42,102 nucleotides of DNA from Pseudolabrys sp. (lineage in GTDB: Bacteria > Pseudomonadota > Alphaproteobacteria > Rhizobiales > Xanthobacteraceae), in NCBI GenBank assembly GCA_025929185.1, contig JAICMO010000007.1, positions 1-42,102 on the forward strand. The letters run 5' to 3'. Below, in pieces: positions 11,048 through 19,183 of the stretch; within the stretch, counting starts at the first letter, position 1, and each line of letters begins with the position of its first letter. A program made the translations under genes and the position numbers. A model generated the notes under the pieces. That model searched no databases, was not told the DNA's origin, and saw only the letters and a list, made by a program, of their open reading frames with translations.

Positions 11048-12241
11048 TCATTGGCAGCCGGCCAAGCCTTCGACGGCCGCAGCGCTTATCGAAGAACCTC
11101 GGACAAATTTTGGCATCGCCAGGTTTTCGAGAACTTTCGCGGCATCGCCGGCAGCATCGATACCGCGCAATGCGGCAGCGCGTTGTGCCGCGCGCGGCCG
11201 ATAGGATGATGTCGTGAGGATATCTTGCGCCGCTGCGCGGATGGCGTCGGCGCCCGCATCGCCGGGAAGGGCGCGGCCCACGCCCCATTCCTGCATCAGC
11301 GCGGCGATATGCGGCTGGTCCGCCGCCAGACCGGGCATCAGCACCATCGGCACGCCGTGCCGCAGGGACCGCATCGCGGTGCCGTGGCCGCCGTGGGTCA
11401 CAACGAGAGCGGCGCGCGCGATGATCGGATCGTGCGCGGCATAATCGACAACGAACGCGTTTGCCGGCGCGCGCAATTCCGCCGCCGCAACAATGCCGGC
11501 CGTCGTTGCGACCACATGAACCGGGAGCTCGCCGAGCGCGTCGAGCGTGCGCTGAAGTTTGTCCGCATTGCGCTGCTCGAAACCGGTGCTGAAGCTGGCC
11601 AGTACGAGCGGCGTCGGATCGTTCTCGGCCCATGGTAGCGACACGGGCACAGCGATCTTTTCGTTCTCCAGCACAGGCCCGACATGCCGCACCAGGTCCC
11701 AGCCCGGCAAGGGCGAAGCGTCGAAGGCGGCGAGCGCGGTGCAGACGATGCAATCCATGCGCCGCCAGAGCGTGTCGACGTCCGGCAGGCTTCCGAAACC
11801 TGCCTGCTGACGCATGCCGCCGAACATCGTGAACACGTTTCGCCACATGTCGATCTGCCGGAAGAGAAATGTATGCAGGATGAGAGAGCACGGCAGGCCG
11901 AAGCTCGGCGCTTGCGCCAACGCAGCGGGAAACATGGCATCGATCAGCACGACATCGGGCGCTTCCGACGCAACGATCGACTTTGCCTCGTCCGCAACGG
12001 CGGGCGACGTGAGATAGCAGGACGCATGCGTGAGCGGATGATTTTGGGGGTAGCGATCAACTTGCGCATAGGCCCGCTTGAATTCGATAGCCTCGAAGCC
12101 GGCTGCTTCGACGCGCGGCACCATCTCAGGCCGTCCTGCGAAAATAACTTTATGGCCGCGCTCCGTCAGCGCGCGGGCGATGCCGAGGCTAGGCGGCAGG
12201 TTGCCGCCGCCGGACCAGTTCAGCCACAGGAATCGTGCCAT
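11048..12241 (-). CDS. GT1-family glycosyltransferase (UGT/macrolide-transferase type)
   Basis: A 397-aa GT-B fold glycosyltransferase. The N-terminus (MARFLWLNWSGGGNLPPSLG) matches the acceptor domain of bacterial MGT-type enzymes, and the C-terminal donor site THGGHGTAMRSLRHGVPMVLMPG (about 300-322) binds the NDP-sugar. Enzymes of this group glycosylate small hydrophobic molecules, including natural products and antibiotics; acceptor and donor here are unknown. The start overlaps the upstream TetR gene by 53 nt and the stop lies 17 nt before the membrane-protein start, so the three genes look like one regulated operon. There is no biosynthetic cluster nearby, which fits modification of an incoming compound or a surface lipid rather than production. 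Confidence 0.88.
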   Translation of the reverse strand: MARFLWLNWSGGGNLPPSLGIARALTERGHKVIFAGRPEMVPRVEAAGFEAIEFKRAYAQVDRYPQNHPLTHASCYLTSPAVADEAKSIVASEAPDVVLIDAMFPAALAQAPSFGLPCSLILHTFLFRQIDMWRNVFTMFGGMRQQAGFGSLPDVDTLWRRMDCIVCTALAAFDASPLPGWDLVRHVGPVLENEKIAVPVSLPWAENDPTPLVLASFSTGFEQRNADKLQRTLDALGELPVHVVATTAGIVAAAELRAPANAFVVDYAAHDPIIARAALVVTHGGHGTAMRSLRHGVPMVLMPGLAADQPHIAALMQEWGVGRALPGDAGADAIRAAAQDILTTSSYRPRAAQRAAALRGIDAAGDAAKVLENLAMPKFVRGSSISAAAVEGLAGCQ

Positions 12242-12860
12242 TGGCGTCCTCCAGGTTTAGCAATCCCGTAATCGTCCGGCGCATGCTGGCCTCGGTCGCC
12301 TGTCGCGTGAGGCCCATGTCGCGGCGAAGGATTTTCCAGACGTAAATGTCGGTGGCTACGAGCAAGCCGTTGAGCAACTGCGTGCGTGCCGCTCCGCTAC
12401 GCGCCTTCAATTGAGGCGCAAAAACGCCCTTGACCCAGGCGCAATGAGAATTGCGTCCGTGATCCACCAACGGCTTGAGCGCCGGATTGCGCTGCTCGTC
12501 GTTCAGGTTCTGGATCACCAGATCGCCGATCGTCTCATAGACGCTGACGATCTCGGCGGTCGCCGCCGCGACATCGCCCGGAGGCGTCGGCGAAAAGCCG
12601 CCCGGCGATTGGGCCAGTTGCGGCGAACTTTCCTTGGTGAATCGCGTCAGCGCTTCGTAGACCAGATTGTCCTTGCTCTTGAACGCCCGCAGCACCGTCT
12701 GCACCGTCGTTCCGGCGCGACCCGCCGCGTCCTCGAGCGTAAAGCCATCCATGCCACGCTCGCGATAGAGCGCCATGACCGCATCGCAAATACGTCCCCG
12801 CGTCGCTTCCGCCTTGGCCGAGCGGGCAATCATCACGTAAGCGCGCTTCTTTCGTTTCAT
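12189..12860 (-). CDS. TetR-family transcriptional regulator
   Basis: 223 aa, with a TetR-type helix-turn-helix at about 19-65 (ICDAVMALYRERGMDGFTLEDAAGRAG, then TTVQTVLRAFKSKDNLVYEA) and a ligand-binding C-terminal domain. It leads an operon with the glycosyltransferase, whose start lies inside its 3' end. The ATG at 12860 lies within a near-perfect palindrome and has no ribosome site; the Met at 12833 is an alternative start. Autorepression through the palindrome is the natural inference. The ligand is unknown but may be the glycosyltransferase substrate. Confidence 0.88.
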   Translation of the reverse strand: MKRKKRAYVMIARSAKAEATRGRICDAVMALYRERGMDGFTLEDAAGRAGTTVQTVLRAFKSKDNLVYEALTRFTKESSPQLAQSPGGFSPTPPGDVAAATAEIVSVYETIGDLVIQNLNDEQRNPALKPLVDHGRNSHCAWVKGVFAPQLKARSGAARTQLLNGLLVATDIYVWKILRRDMGLTRQATEASMRRTITGLLNLEDANGTIPVAELVRRRQPAA

Positions 12861-12914
12861 GTTATATGAACTAACATGAAATGTGATTTGGTGTCAATAG
12901 AACTAATGTCAAAT
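12855..12914. promoter_or_regulatory. Palindromic TetR operator with distal half-site and -35-like boxes
   Basis: Positions 12855-12881 form TTTCATGTTA-N7-TAACATGAAA, a perfect inverted repeat with 10-bp arms that includes the TetR start codon. A related block, GAACTAATGTCAAAT, repeats GAACTAACATGAAAT exactly 32 bp away (about three helical turns). On the minus strand TTGACA occurs twice in this stretch and could be the -35 element, so a bound repressor would block initiation. Confidence 0.8.
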
Positions 12915-12997
12915 CAGTGAGTAGGGCGCGCCGCTTTTGTGCGCGGGTACCGGCTTCGATACACTGAAACGCCCGCAACGATCGGTGGCCTGCCGCA

Positions 12998-13738
12998 ATG
13001 ACAGATCGCTCATCGAGCTATACCTACCCGCCGCTCGATACCCTGAAGCCGGTCGCTGAAAATATCTGGATCGTCGACGGCCCTCTCATCTCGTTCGGGC
13101 CGCGCTGGCTCAGAATGCCGTTCCCGACCCGAATGACCGTGCTGCGGCTTGCCGGCGGCCTGCTGGTCCATTCACCCACACCCTTGACGCCCGCCCTCAC
13201 AAAGGAAATCGAGGCGGCCGGACCGGTACGCTGGATCGTGGGGCCGAACCGGATTCATTACTGGTGGACGCCCGATTGGCGCGCCGCCTTTCCACGCGCA
13301 AAGATTTACATGGCGCCGCGCGTCAAGGAGCAAGCGGGCGCCCGCATCGATTTCGATTTTTCTCCCCTTGAGGCATCGAGCGGCTACCCCTGGGATTCGG
13401 AAGTCATCACCCTTCCGATCGCCGGCAATTACATGACGGAAGTCGAATTCTTCCACCGCGCCAGCCGGACGCTTGTACTCACGGACCTCATCGAAAATTT
13501 TGAGCCGCACAAGCTCTCGCTGTTCATGCGCATGTTGACGCGCTTCGGCGGCGTGCGAGACCCGGATGGTCAGATGCCGCGCGACATGCGGGTAACGTTT
13601 CCCCGGCAAGCGCTGAAAGCGGCCGTGCAAACCATGATCGGTTGGCAACCCGACCGGATCATCCTTGCGCACGGGCGGTGGTACGAAAAAGATGGCGTGG
13701 CCGAATTGCGCCGCGCGTTCCGCTGGCTTCTCGATTGA
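12998..13738 (+). CDS. DUF4336-like protein (metallo-beta-lactamase-fold relative)
   Basis: 246 aa, resembling DUF4336 proteins: ENIWIVDGP, then LRLAGGLLVHSPTPLTPAL and GPVRWIVGPNRIHYWW, with late ITLPIAGN and VLTDLIENF blocks. The fold resembles metallo-beta-lactamases, but the HxHxDH metal motif is absent; single histidines remain in VHSP and RIHYWW. No signal peptide. Divergent from the TetR operon, so it may share its control region; convergent with moeB with only 12 bp between the stops. Biochemical role unknown. Confidence 0.75.
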   Translation: MTDRSSSYTYPPLDTLKPVAENIWIVDGPLISFGPRWLRMPFPTRMTVLRLAGGLLVHSPTPLTPALTKEIEAAGPVRWIVGPNRIHYWWTPDWRAAFPRAKIYMAPRVKEQAGARIDFDFSPLEASSGYPWDSEVITLPIAGNYMTEVEFFHRASRTLVLTDLIENFEPHKLSLFMRMLTRFGGVRDPDGQMPRDMRVTFPRQALKAAVQTMIGWQPDRIILAHGRWYEKDGVAELRRAFRWLLD

Positions 13739-13750
13739 ACTGACTTGGTG

Positions 13751-14551
13751 TCACTTGTGGATCGATAAATCGGTGATTGTCGGATTTTTTCCCGACAAGG
13801 AATTGTCCGGATTCCATTCGTAATTGAGCGTCTCAAACCGCATCGAGCGCGCGTCGACCATCAGCAATCTCCCGAGCAATCCCTCGCCAAAGCCAACGAT
13901 CTCGCGGATCGCCTCCAGCGCCATCATCGAGCCGAGAATGCCGGGTAATGCGCCGAGAATGCCCGCTTCCGAACACGCCGGGATAGCGCCGGGCGGCGGC
14001 GGCTCGGGAAAAAGGCAGCGATAGGTCGGGTTGGGTTTTCCGTCCGAGTGCTTCTCGTGCGCGCGGATCGTGGTGAGCGTTCCGTCGAAGGTGCCGACGG
14101 CGGCGGTGATCAGCGGCCGTTTCGCGAAGTAGCAAGCATCCGACACGAGATAGCGCGTGGCGAAATTGTCGCAGCCGTCCAGAACAAGATCATAGCGCGC
14201 AATCAAATCGAGCGCGTTTTCGGCTGTGAGGCGGACCGCGTGCGTTTCGACCGCAACGTGCGGATTGAGCCGCGCGACAGCCGCCGCCGCGCTTTCAACT
14301 TTTTCGCTGCCGATATCGCCGGTCGCGAAGATGATCTGCCGCTGCAAGTTCGACAGCGAAACCTTGTCGTCGTCGACAATGCCGAGCGCGCCGACGCCCG
14401 CCGCCGCTAAATAAAGCAGCGCCGGCGCGCCAAGCCCGCCCGTGCCGACCACCAGCACACGCGCGCGCTTGAGCGCCGCCTGCCCGGCCCCGCCCACTTC
14501 GCGCAACACGATGTGGCGCGCATAACGCTCCAGTTCTTCCTTTTCCAGCAT
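13751..14551 (-). CDS. moeB: MoeB/ThiF/HesA-family adenylyltransferase lacking zinc cysteines
   Basis: E1-like enzyme that adenylates the C-terminal glycine of a sulfur-carrier protein, typically MoaD or ThiS. 266 aa with nucleotide motif VVGTGGLGAPAL (34-45), arginine finger region LQRQIIF, catalytic Asp128 (LDGCDNF) and the conserved Cys193 (PACSEAGILG). The structural zinc site is broken: the first pair reads Thr176-Tyr-Arg-Cys179 and the second, normally CxxCG before NPTI, reads NSLSGKNPTIT, so three of four ligands are lost. The fold may have adapted, or substrate choice may differ. Whether it serves molybdopterin or thiamine cannot be told because no partner gene is adjacent. Confidence 0.85.
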   Translation of the reverse strand: MLEKEELERYARHIVLREVGGAGQAALKRARVLVVGTGGLGAPALLYLAAAGVGALGIVDDDKVSLSNLQRQIIFATGDIGSEKVESAAAAVARLNPHVAVETHAVRLTAENALDLIARYDLVLDGCDNFATRYLVSDACYFAKRPLITAAVGTFDGTLTTIRAHEKHSDGKPNPTYRCLFPEPPPPGAIPACSEAGILGALPGILGSMMALEAIREIVGFGEGLLGRLLMVDARSMRFETLNYEWNPDNSLSGKNPTITDLSIHK

Positions 14552-14678
14552 CGGTGCAACCCTATGACAGCAAACACATTTTGCCTAGCGGCCTGTCCCC
14601 TATGGCCACGCTGTGAATGATGGGAGCGATTTCCGTCTCGTCTTGCGCCGCTCTAATGCTCAGCTAGGCTCATTCTGG

Positions 14679-16151
14679 ATGGCTGGATCCTTCCTGATGC
14701 GTTCTGCTGCCGCGGCCACGCTGCTTGCGCTGTTGCTCGCCGCCGTTTCGGCGCACGCACAACAGACTCCGCCGGGCGTCATTCCGCCGCCCGTACAGGC
14801 GGACGGAACGCCGGTTGCATCGGAAAGCAAAAAAGAAGCGACAGCGAAGGCCGCAGCCAAGCCGCGCGCCAAGGTAAAGACCGCAAAGACCGTCACCGCA
14901 AAGCGAAAAGCCGGCGATGCGGAGCGCAAACAGATTGAGGGCAGTAGCGACCTGCTCCCCGATATTCCGCACGATGAGCAGCTTGCCATTCAATCGGCGC
15001 TGATGTGGGCCGGCGATCTTGCGAGCTCTGCGAGCGGCGACGACGCCATGCGCGAAGCGGTCAAGACCTTTCAAAAGCGAAAAAGATACAAAGTGACGGG
15101 CACGCTGACCGACGCGGAGCGCGCCGAGCTCGTCGCCGCCGCGAAAGAACGGGAAGCCGAATACGGCTGGCGCGTCGTGATCGATCCCGCCACCGGCGTC
15201 CGCATGGGCCTGCCGACCAGGATGGTGCCGCATGCGCGGCCGGATGGCACCGGCACCCGCTGGTCGTCCACGCACGGCGAAGTTCAGGTTGCGACGTTCC
15301 GCGTGAAAACAGGTCGCGTCACGCTTTCGGCATTGTTCGAGCAAGAGAAAAAGAAAGCATCGCGCCGTATCGAGTCGAGCGCCCTGCGTGACGACTCCTT
15401 TTCGATCAGCGGCACGCAAGGCCTGAAAGACTTTTCGGTCCGCGCGCAGATGCGCGACGGCGAAATTCGCGGTTATACGATTCTATACGACCAGATGATG
15501 GAAACGATCGTTTCGCCGGTCGCGACCGCGATGGCGAGCACGTTCTCGCCCTTCGCGACGCGCAAGGCGCCACTCGCCGCGCCGGCGCGCAAGGTTCAAT
15601 ACGGCAGCGGCGTTGTGGTCGGCAGCGACGGATATGTCCTGACCGACCGCCGCAACACGGAGAATTGCCAGGTGATCGTGGCGGCCGGCATCGGCGACGC
15701 CGAGCCGATTGCGGAAGATGGCGAGGGCGGCATTGCCCTGCTGCGCGTCTACGGCGCGCATGGGCTTCAGCCTCTTTCGTTTTCGCGGCCATTACAGCAA
15801 AGCGCGCTGACGCTTGTCGGCATCCCCGATCCCCAGGAGCAGGACGGCGGCGGCAAGCCGGCCGAGATCAAGGCGCGGCTTGTAGGCGAGAACGAGATCG
15901 AGCTGCGCGATTCGATTCCGATCGCCGGCTTTTCCGGCGCGGCAGCAATCGGTCGCGACGGGCACGCGCTCGGCATGGTCGAAACACGCGGCGCCGTGCT
16001 GGCCAGCACCCGTCCCGCTTTGCCGCCGCTGCGGCTCGTAGGGGCGGATGCAATTCGGAAGTTTCTTGAAAGTAATAACGTGCCGCTCGCTACGACATCC
16101 GGCGCCGAGGCGAAGGCGTCAATCGTGCGCGTGATTTGCGTACGGAAGTAG
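14679..16151 (+). CDS. Exported peptidoglycan-binding, trypsin-like pseudo-protease
   Basis: About 490 aa from the ATG at 14679 (another ATG at 14697 is possible). A signal peptide (MRSAAAATLLALLLAAVSAHAQ) is followed by a Lys/Ala-rich linker, a short peptidoglycan-binding-like helical segment (AIQSALMWAGDL ... TFQKRKRYKVTGTLTDAER) and a C-terminal trypsin/HtrA-like domain. In that domain, where HtrA-type proteases have VLTNHHV and DLALLRV, this protein has VLTDRRNTENC and GIALLRV, so the catalytic His and Asp are missing; only the GFSGAAAIG serine region is recognisable. It is therefore probably a binding or regulatory protein of the periplasm. Convergent with the enoyl-CoA hydratase gene. 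Confidence 0.82.
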   Translation: MAGSFLMRSAAAATLLALLLAAVSAHAQQTPPGVIPPPVQADGTPVASESKKEATAKAAAKPRAKVKTAKTVTAKRKAGDAERKQIEGSSDLLPDIPHDEQLAIQSALMWAGDLASSASGDDAMREAVKTFQKRKRYKVTGTLTDAERAELVAAAKEREAEYGWRVVIDPATGVRMGLPTRMVPHARPDGTGTRWSSTHGEVQVATFRVKTGRVTLSALFEQEKKKASRRIESSALRDDSFSISGTQGLKDFSVRAQMRDGEIRGYTILYDQMMETIVSPVATAMASTFSPFATRKAPLAAPARKVQYGSGVVVGSDGYVLTDRRNTENCQVIVAAGIGDAEPIAEDGEGGIALLRVYGAHGLQPLSFSRPLQQSALTLVGIPDPQEQDGGGKPAEIKARLVGENEIELRDSIPIAGFSGAAAIGRDGHALGMVETRGAVLASTRPALPPLRLVGADAIRKFLESNNVPLATTSGAEAKASIVRVICVRK

Positions 16152-16154
16152 CAC

Positions 16155-16200
16155 CGTCATCCTGACGTGGCCGCGAAGCTACGCGCTCCTCAAAGACGAC
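16155..16200. repeat. Degenerate family C repeat remnant
   Basis: CCGTCATCCTGACG starts like the family C elements but decays after GCTCCTCAAAGACGACG. It lies between convergent genes. Confidence 0.4.
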
Positions 16201-16211
16201 GACGAACAAAC

Positions 16212-16985
16212 TCACTTATTCTTCCACTGCGGCTTGCGCTTTTCGATGAAGGCTTTCATGCCTTCCTTCTGATCTTCCGTCGCGAACAGCGAATGGAAGA
16301 CACGCCGCTCGAAGCGGATGCCTTCCGCGAGCGGCACCTCGAACGCGCGGTTCGCCGCTTCCTTGGCAAGCAGCATCGAAGGCAGCGACATGCCGGCAAT
16401 CGCCTCCGCCGTCTTCATCGCTTCATCCATCAGGCTCGCAAGTGGAACGACACGCGCGACGAGATTGGATCGCTCGGCTTCCCCCGCATCCATCATGCGG
16501 CCGGTGAGAACCATCTCCATCGCCTTGGCTTTGCCGACGGCACGTATCAGACGCTGCGTGCCGCCGATCCCGGGGATGACGCCGATCTTGATCTCCGGCT
16601 GGCCGAACTTCGCGTTGTCCGCGGCGATGATGATGTCGCACATCATCGCCAGTTCACAGCCGCCGCCAAGCGCGAAGCCGGCAACGGCCGCGATCACCGG
16701 CTTGCGGGCACGCGCGGCCTCGTCCCAGTCGCCGGCGAAGTTGCCCATCAGCGCTTCGTTGTAGGTCTTGTCCGCCATCTCCTTGATGTCGGCGCCGGCG
16801 GCGAATGCCTTTTCGCTGCCCGTGATGATCATGCAGCCGATCGCCGCATCCGCGTCGAATTTCTTGATCGCGTCGCCGAGTTCCGCCTTTAGCTTGAGAT
16901 TGAGCGCGTTGAGCGCATCCGGCCGGTTAAGCCGAATGATGCCGACCCGGCCTTTGCTTTCGACAAGAATGTGCTCATAGCTCAT
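16212..16985 (-). CDS. Enoyl-CoA hydratase (crotonase family)
   Basis: Hydrates trans-2-enoyl-CoA in beta-oxidation or related routes. 257 aa, typical length. The oxyanion-hole block [11 protein letters not shown] and the two catalytic glutamates Glu111 ([13 protein letters not shown]) and Glu131 ([15 protein letters not shown]) are present, the latter as in mitochondrial short-chain hydratase, so it should be an active hydratase rather than an isomerase. No neighbouring beta-oxidation genes; a family B repeat separates it from mutM. Confidence 0.93.
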   Translation of the reverse strand: MSYEHILVESKGRVGIIRLNRPDALNALNLKLKAELGDAIKKFDADAAIGCMIITGSEKAFAAGADIKEMADKTYNEALMGNFAGDWDEAARARKPVIAAVAGFALGGGCELAMMCDIIIAADNAKFGQPEIKIGVIPGIGGTQRLIRAVGKAKAMEMVLTGRMMDAGEAERSNLVARVVPLASLMDEAMKTAEAIAGMSLPSMLLAKEAANRAFEVPLAEGIRFERRVFHSLFATEDQKEGMKAFIEKRKPQWKNK

Positions 16986-17022
16986 GATGATTTCTCCGGC
17001 TCAGGTGGCGATCGTGGCTATT

Positions 17023-17112
17023 TTGTCATGGCCGGGCTTGTCCCGGCCATCCCGCTCAGGAGCGCACATGCCTTCCTAAGCGAGATCGCCGGGACAAGCC
17101 CGGCGATGACAA
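17023..17112. repeat. Family B palindromic repeat, copy 2
   Basis: TTGTCATGGCCGGGCTTGTCCCGG pairs with CCGGGACAAGCCCGGCGATGACAA across a short core. It lies between mutM and the enoyl-CoA hydratase gene, both on the minus strand. Confidence 0.85.
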
Positions 17113-17118
17113 ATTGAA

Positions 17119-18096
17119 TCATTTCTGGCAACTCGGGCAATAAAACGTCGAGCGCCCCTGCTGCACGATGCGCTTGATCTTGCCCTTGCAACCCCGCGTC
17201 GGACACGGCTTGCCCTCGCGATCGTAAACAAGAAAGTGGTGCTGAAAGTCGCCGAGCGACCCGTCGGCGCGGCGATGATCGCGCAAGGAGGAGCCGCCGG
17301 CCTCGATCGCGTCGTTGAGCACGGCCTTGATCGCGTCAACGAGCGCTGTAGCGCGCTCGTTCGGCTTGCCGTTGCGATCTGCAATCGAGGAGGCAACGCG
17401 TTTCGGCGACAGCCGCGCCCGAAACAGCGCCTCGCAGACATAAATGTTGCCGAGGCCGGCAACGACGCGTTGATCGCTCAGCGCCGCCTTTAGCGATGTC
17501 TTCTTTCCCGCGCAGGCTTTGGCGAGCATCGCCGCGTCGAATTCGTTGCCAAGCGGCTCCGGCCCCAAATTGCGCAACAAGGGTTCGGCGTCGAGCTTTT
17601 TGCGCGGCACGAGCTTCATCGAGCCGAAGCGGCGGGGGTCGTTGAACGTCACCACCGCGCCGTTCGACATGTGAAACACGACATGGTCGTGCGACGCGCT
17701 CTTCGAGCGCTCGTGATAGTAGGAGCCGGGGGTTCGGTGGCCGTCATCCTGAGGCGCCGGCTGCAAGCCGCCCTCGAAGGACGGCGTCGTCCTTCGAGGC
17801 TCGCGACCTGCGGTCGCTCGCGCCTCAGGACGACGATCTTGTTCCTTCCCGACACGGAACGAGCCCGACATGCCGAGATGCATCAGCAGCACGTCGCCCG
17901 ACGACAAATCGGCGAGCAGATATTTCGCGCGCCGGCCGAGACCTTCGACAGTCTTGCCCTCGATGAGTTTCTCGAAGTCGCGGGCGATCGGCCATCGCAG
18001 CCCGCGGTGGCGCACCTCGACCCTGGCGATGCGAGCGCCTTCCATCGCCGGCTCAAGGCCACGGCGCACGGTTTCGACTTCGGGAAGTTCGGGCAT
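17119..18096 (-). CDS. mutM: Formamidopyrimidine-DNA glycosylase MutM with in-frame repeat insertion
   Basis: Base-excision repair enzyme that removes 8-oxoguanine and formamidopyrimidines. 325 aa from the ATG at 18096 ([14 protein letters not shown], where the mature Pro1 and Glu2 are catalytic); the ORF-track start 9 codons upstream is wrong for the family. Lys58 (RRAKYLL), the NDPRRFG loop, the helix-two-turn-helix ([12 protein letters not shown]) and a C-terminal zinc finger (CPTRGC ... CPSC) are intact. Relatives are about 290 aa; the excess is a 32-33-residue stretch (about 87-119, [11 protein letters not shown] to APQDDG) encoded by a palindromic repeat lying between GMSGSFRV and HDHVVF. 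The frame is open, so the enzyme is probably functional with an extended loop. Confidence 0.95.
   Translation of the reverse strand: MPELPEVETVRRGLEPAMEGARIARVEVRHRGLRWPIARDFEKLIEGKTVEGLGRRAKYLLADLSSGDVLLMHLGMSGSFRVGKEQDRRPEARATAGREPRRTTPSFEGGLQPAPQDDGHRTPGSYYHERSKSASHDHVVFHMSNGAVVTFNDPRRFGSMKLVPRKKLDAEPLLRNLGPEPLGNEFDAAMLAKACAGKKTSLKAALSDQRVVAGLGNIYVCEALFRARLSPKRVASSIADRNGKPNERATALVDAIKAVLNDAIEAGGSSLRDHRRADGSLGDFQHHFLVYDREGKPCPTRGCKGKIKRIVQQGRSTFYCPSCQK
17742..17835. repeat. Family C palindromic element inserted in the mutM coding sequence
   Basis: A 94-bp imperfect palindrome: outer arms CGTCATCCTGAGGCGC and GCGCCTCAGGACGACG (one mismatch) and inner perfect arms CCTCGAAGGACG and CGTCCTTCGAGG. 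It has the same features as the intergenic family C copies but is read through in frame as part of MutM. Confidence 0.88.
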
Positions 18097-18101
18097 GCGC
18101 A

Positions 18102-18199
18102 CCTCATCCTGAGGAGCCCGCAAAGCGGGCGTCTCGAAGGATGAGGTGCGTCAATCCTCATGGTTCGAGACGGCGCTTCGCGCCTCCTCACCATGAGGG
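18102..18199. repeat. Family C palindromic repeat between mutM and ubiE
   Basis: Two adjoining hairpins: CCTCATCCTGAGG to CGAAGGATGAGG, then CCTCATGGT to ACCATGAGG. It occupies most of the gap upstream of mutM and so lies in or near the divergent promoters. Confidence 0.8.
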
Positions 18200-18279
18200 C
18201 TGACGGGCCGCGCGCAGCAGACATAGCGCCCCCGCGCCCTTCGCGCTATGGTCCTGCCTGCAAAGGAGAATTGGCCATC

Positions 18280-19056
18280 GTGCCCGCCAGCAAAAGCAAG
18301 CGTCCGGCCAAGCGAACGCACTTCGGCAGCAAGACCGTCGGCCTCGATGAAAAGCAGGGGCTGGTGGACGGCGTCTTTCATTCGGTCGCCCGCCGCTACG
18401 ATCTGATGAACGACCTGATGTCGGGCGGCCTGCACCGCGCCTGGAAGGACGCGCTGGTTGCCGCCGTCAACCCGCCGCGCTCGGACAAGCCCTTCGCGCT
18501 GCTCGATCTTGCGGGCGGCACGGGGGATGTCGCCTTCCGTGTGACGGATGCAGGCGGCTCCGGCACGCGAGTCACGGTTTGCGACATCAACGCCGGGATG
18601 CTCGCCGTCGGTCGCGAGCGCGCGATCGTGAACGGCCGTGACAGCGTGGTGACGTTCGCGCAAGGCAACGCCGAAGAACTTACCTACGCGGATCGCAGCT
18701 TCGATTGCGTCACCATCGCTTTCGGCATCCGCAACGTGCCGCGCATCGAGCGCGCGCTCGCAGAAGCGCATCGCGTCTTGAAGATCGGCGGGCGTTTCCT
18801 CTGCCTCGAGTTTTCGTCAGTCGATGTGCCCGGCTTCGACAAGCTGTACGAGCTTTATTCGTTCAACGTCATTCCCGCAATCGGCCGCGCCGTGACAGGT
18901 GACCGGGACGCCTATCAGTATCTCGTCGAATCGATCCGCAGGTTTCCCAAACCAAAAGTTTTCGCGCAGATGATCGAAGCCGCCGGATTCCGCCGCGTGT
19001 CGTTCAAGCCGATGACCGGCGGCGTGGTCGTGCTGCATTCGGGGTGGAAACTGTGA
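18280..19056 (+). CDS. ubiE: Demethylmenaquinone/2-methoxy-6-polyprenyl-1,4-benzoquinol methyltransferase UbiE
   Basis: SAM-dependent C-methyltransferase of ubiquinone synthesis. 258 aa from the GTG at 18280, which has AAGGAG about 11 bases upstream; the 298-aa ORF extends back into the repeat. The family signature [25 protein letters not shown] motif [13 protein letters not shown] and the late IAFGIRNV and EFSSVDVP blocks are all present. It is followed by ubiB, coaBC and dut on the same strand, an order seen in many alphaproteobacteria, and is divergent from mutM. Confidence 0.95.
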   Translation: MPASKSKRPAKRTHFGSKTVGLDEKQGLVDGVFHSVARRYDLMNDLMSGGLHRAWKDALVAAVNPPRSDKPFALLDLAGGTGDVAFRVTDAGGSGTRVTVCDINAGMLAVGRERAIVNGRDSVVTFAQGNAEELTYADRSFDCVTIAFGIRNVPRIERALAEAHRVLKIGGRFLCLEFSSVDVPGFDKLYELYSFNVIPAIGRAVTGDRDAYQYLVESIRRFPKPKVFAQMIEAAGFRRVSFKPMTGGVVVLHSGWKL

Positions 19057-19073
19057 CAAGCGATCCAAACCAC

Positions 19074-19177
19074 GTCATTCCGGGGCGCGAGCGCAGCTCG
19101 GGAACCCGGAATCCAGGGGCGATACAGCAAATGGCTCTGGATTCCGGGTTCCGGCCTCCGGCCGGCCCCGGAATGAC
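19074..19177. repeat. Family A palindromic repeat, copy 3 (between ubiE and ubiB)
   Basis: GTCATTCCGGGGCGCGAGC to GGCCCCGGAATGAC, with inner GGAATCCAGG and CTGGATTCC arms. It lies within a same-strand gene pair and ends 6 bases before the ubiB start, so the ubiB ribosome-binding site abuts the hairpin. Confidence 0.85.
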
Positions 19178-19183
19178 GAAAAA

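Noticed and set aside
17742-17835. MutM disrupted as a pseudogene by the repeat
   Set aside because: The frame is continuous and all catalytic and zinc residues on both sides are intact.
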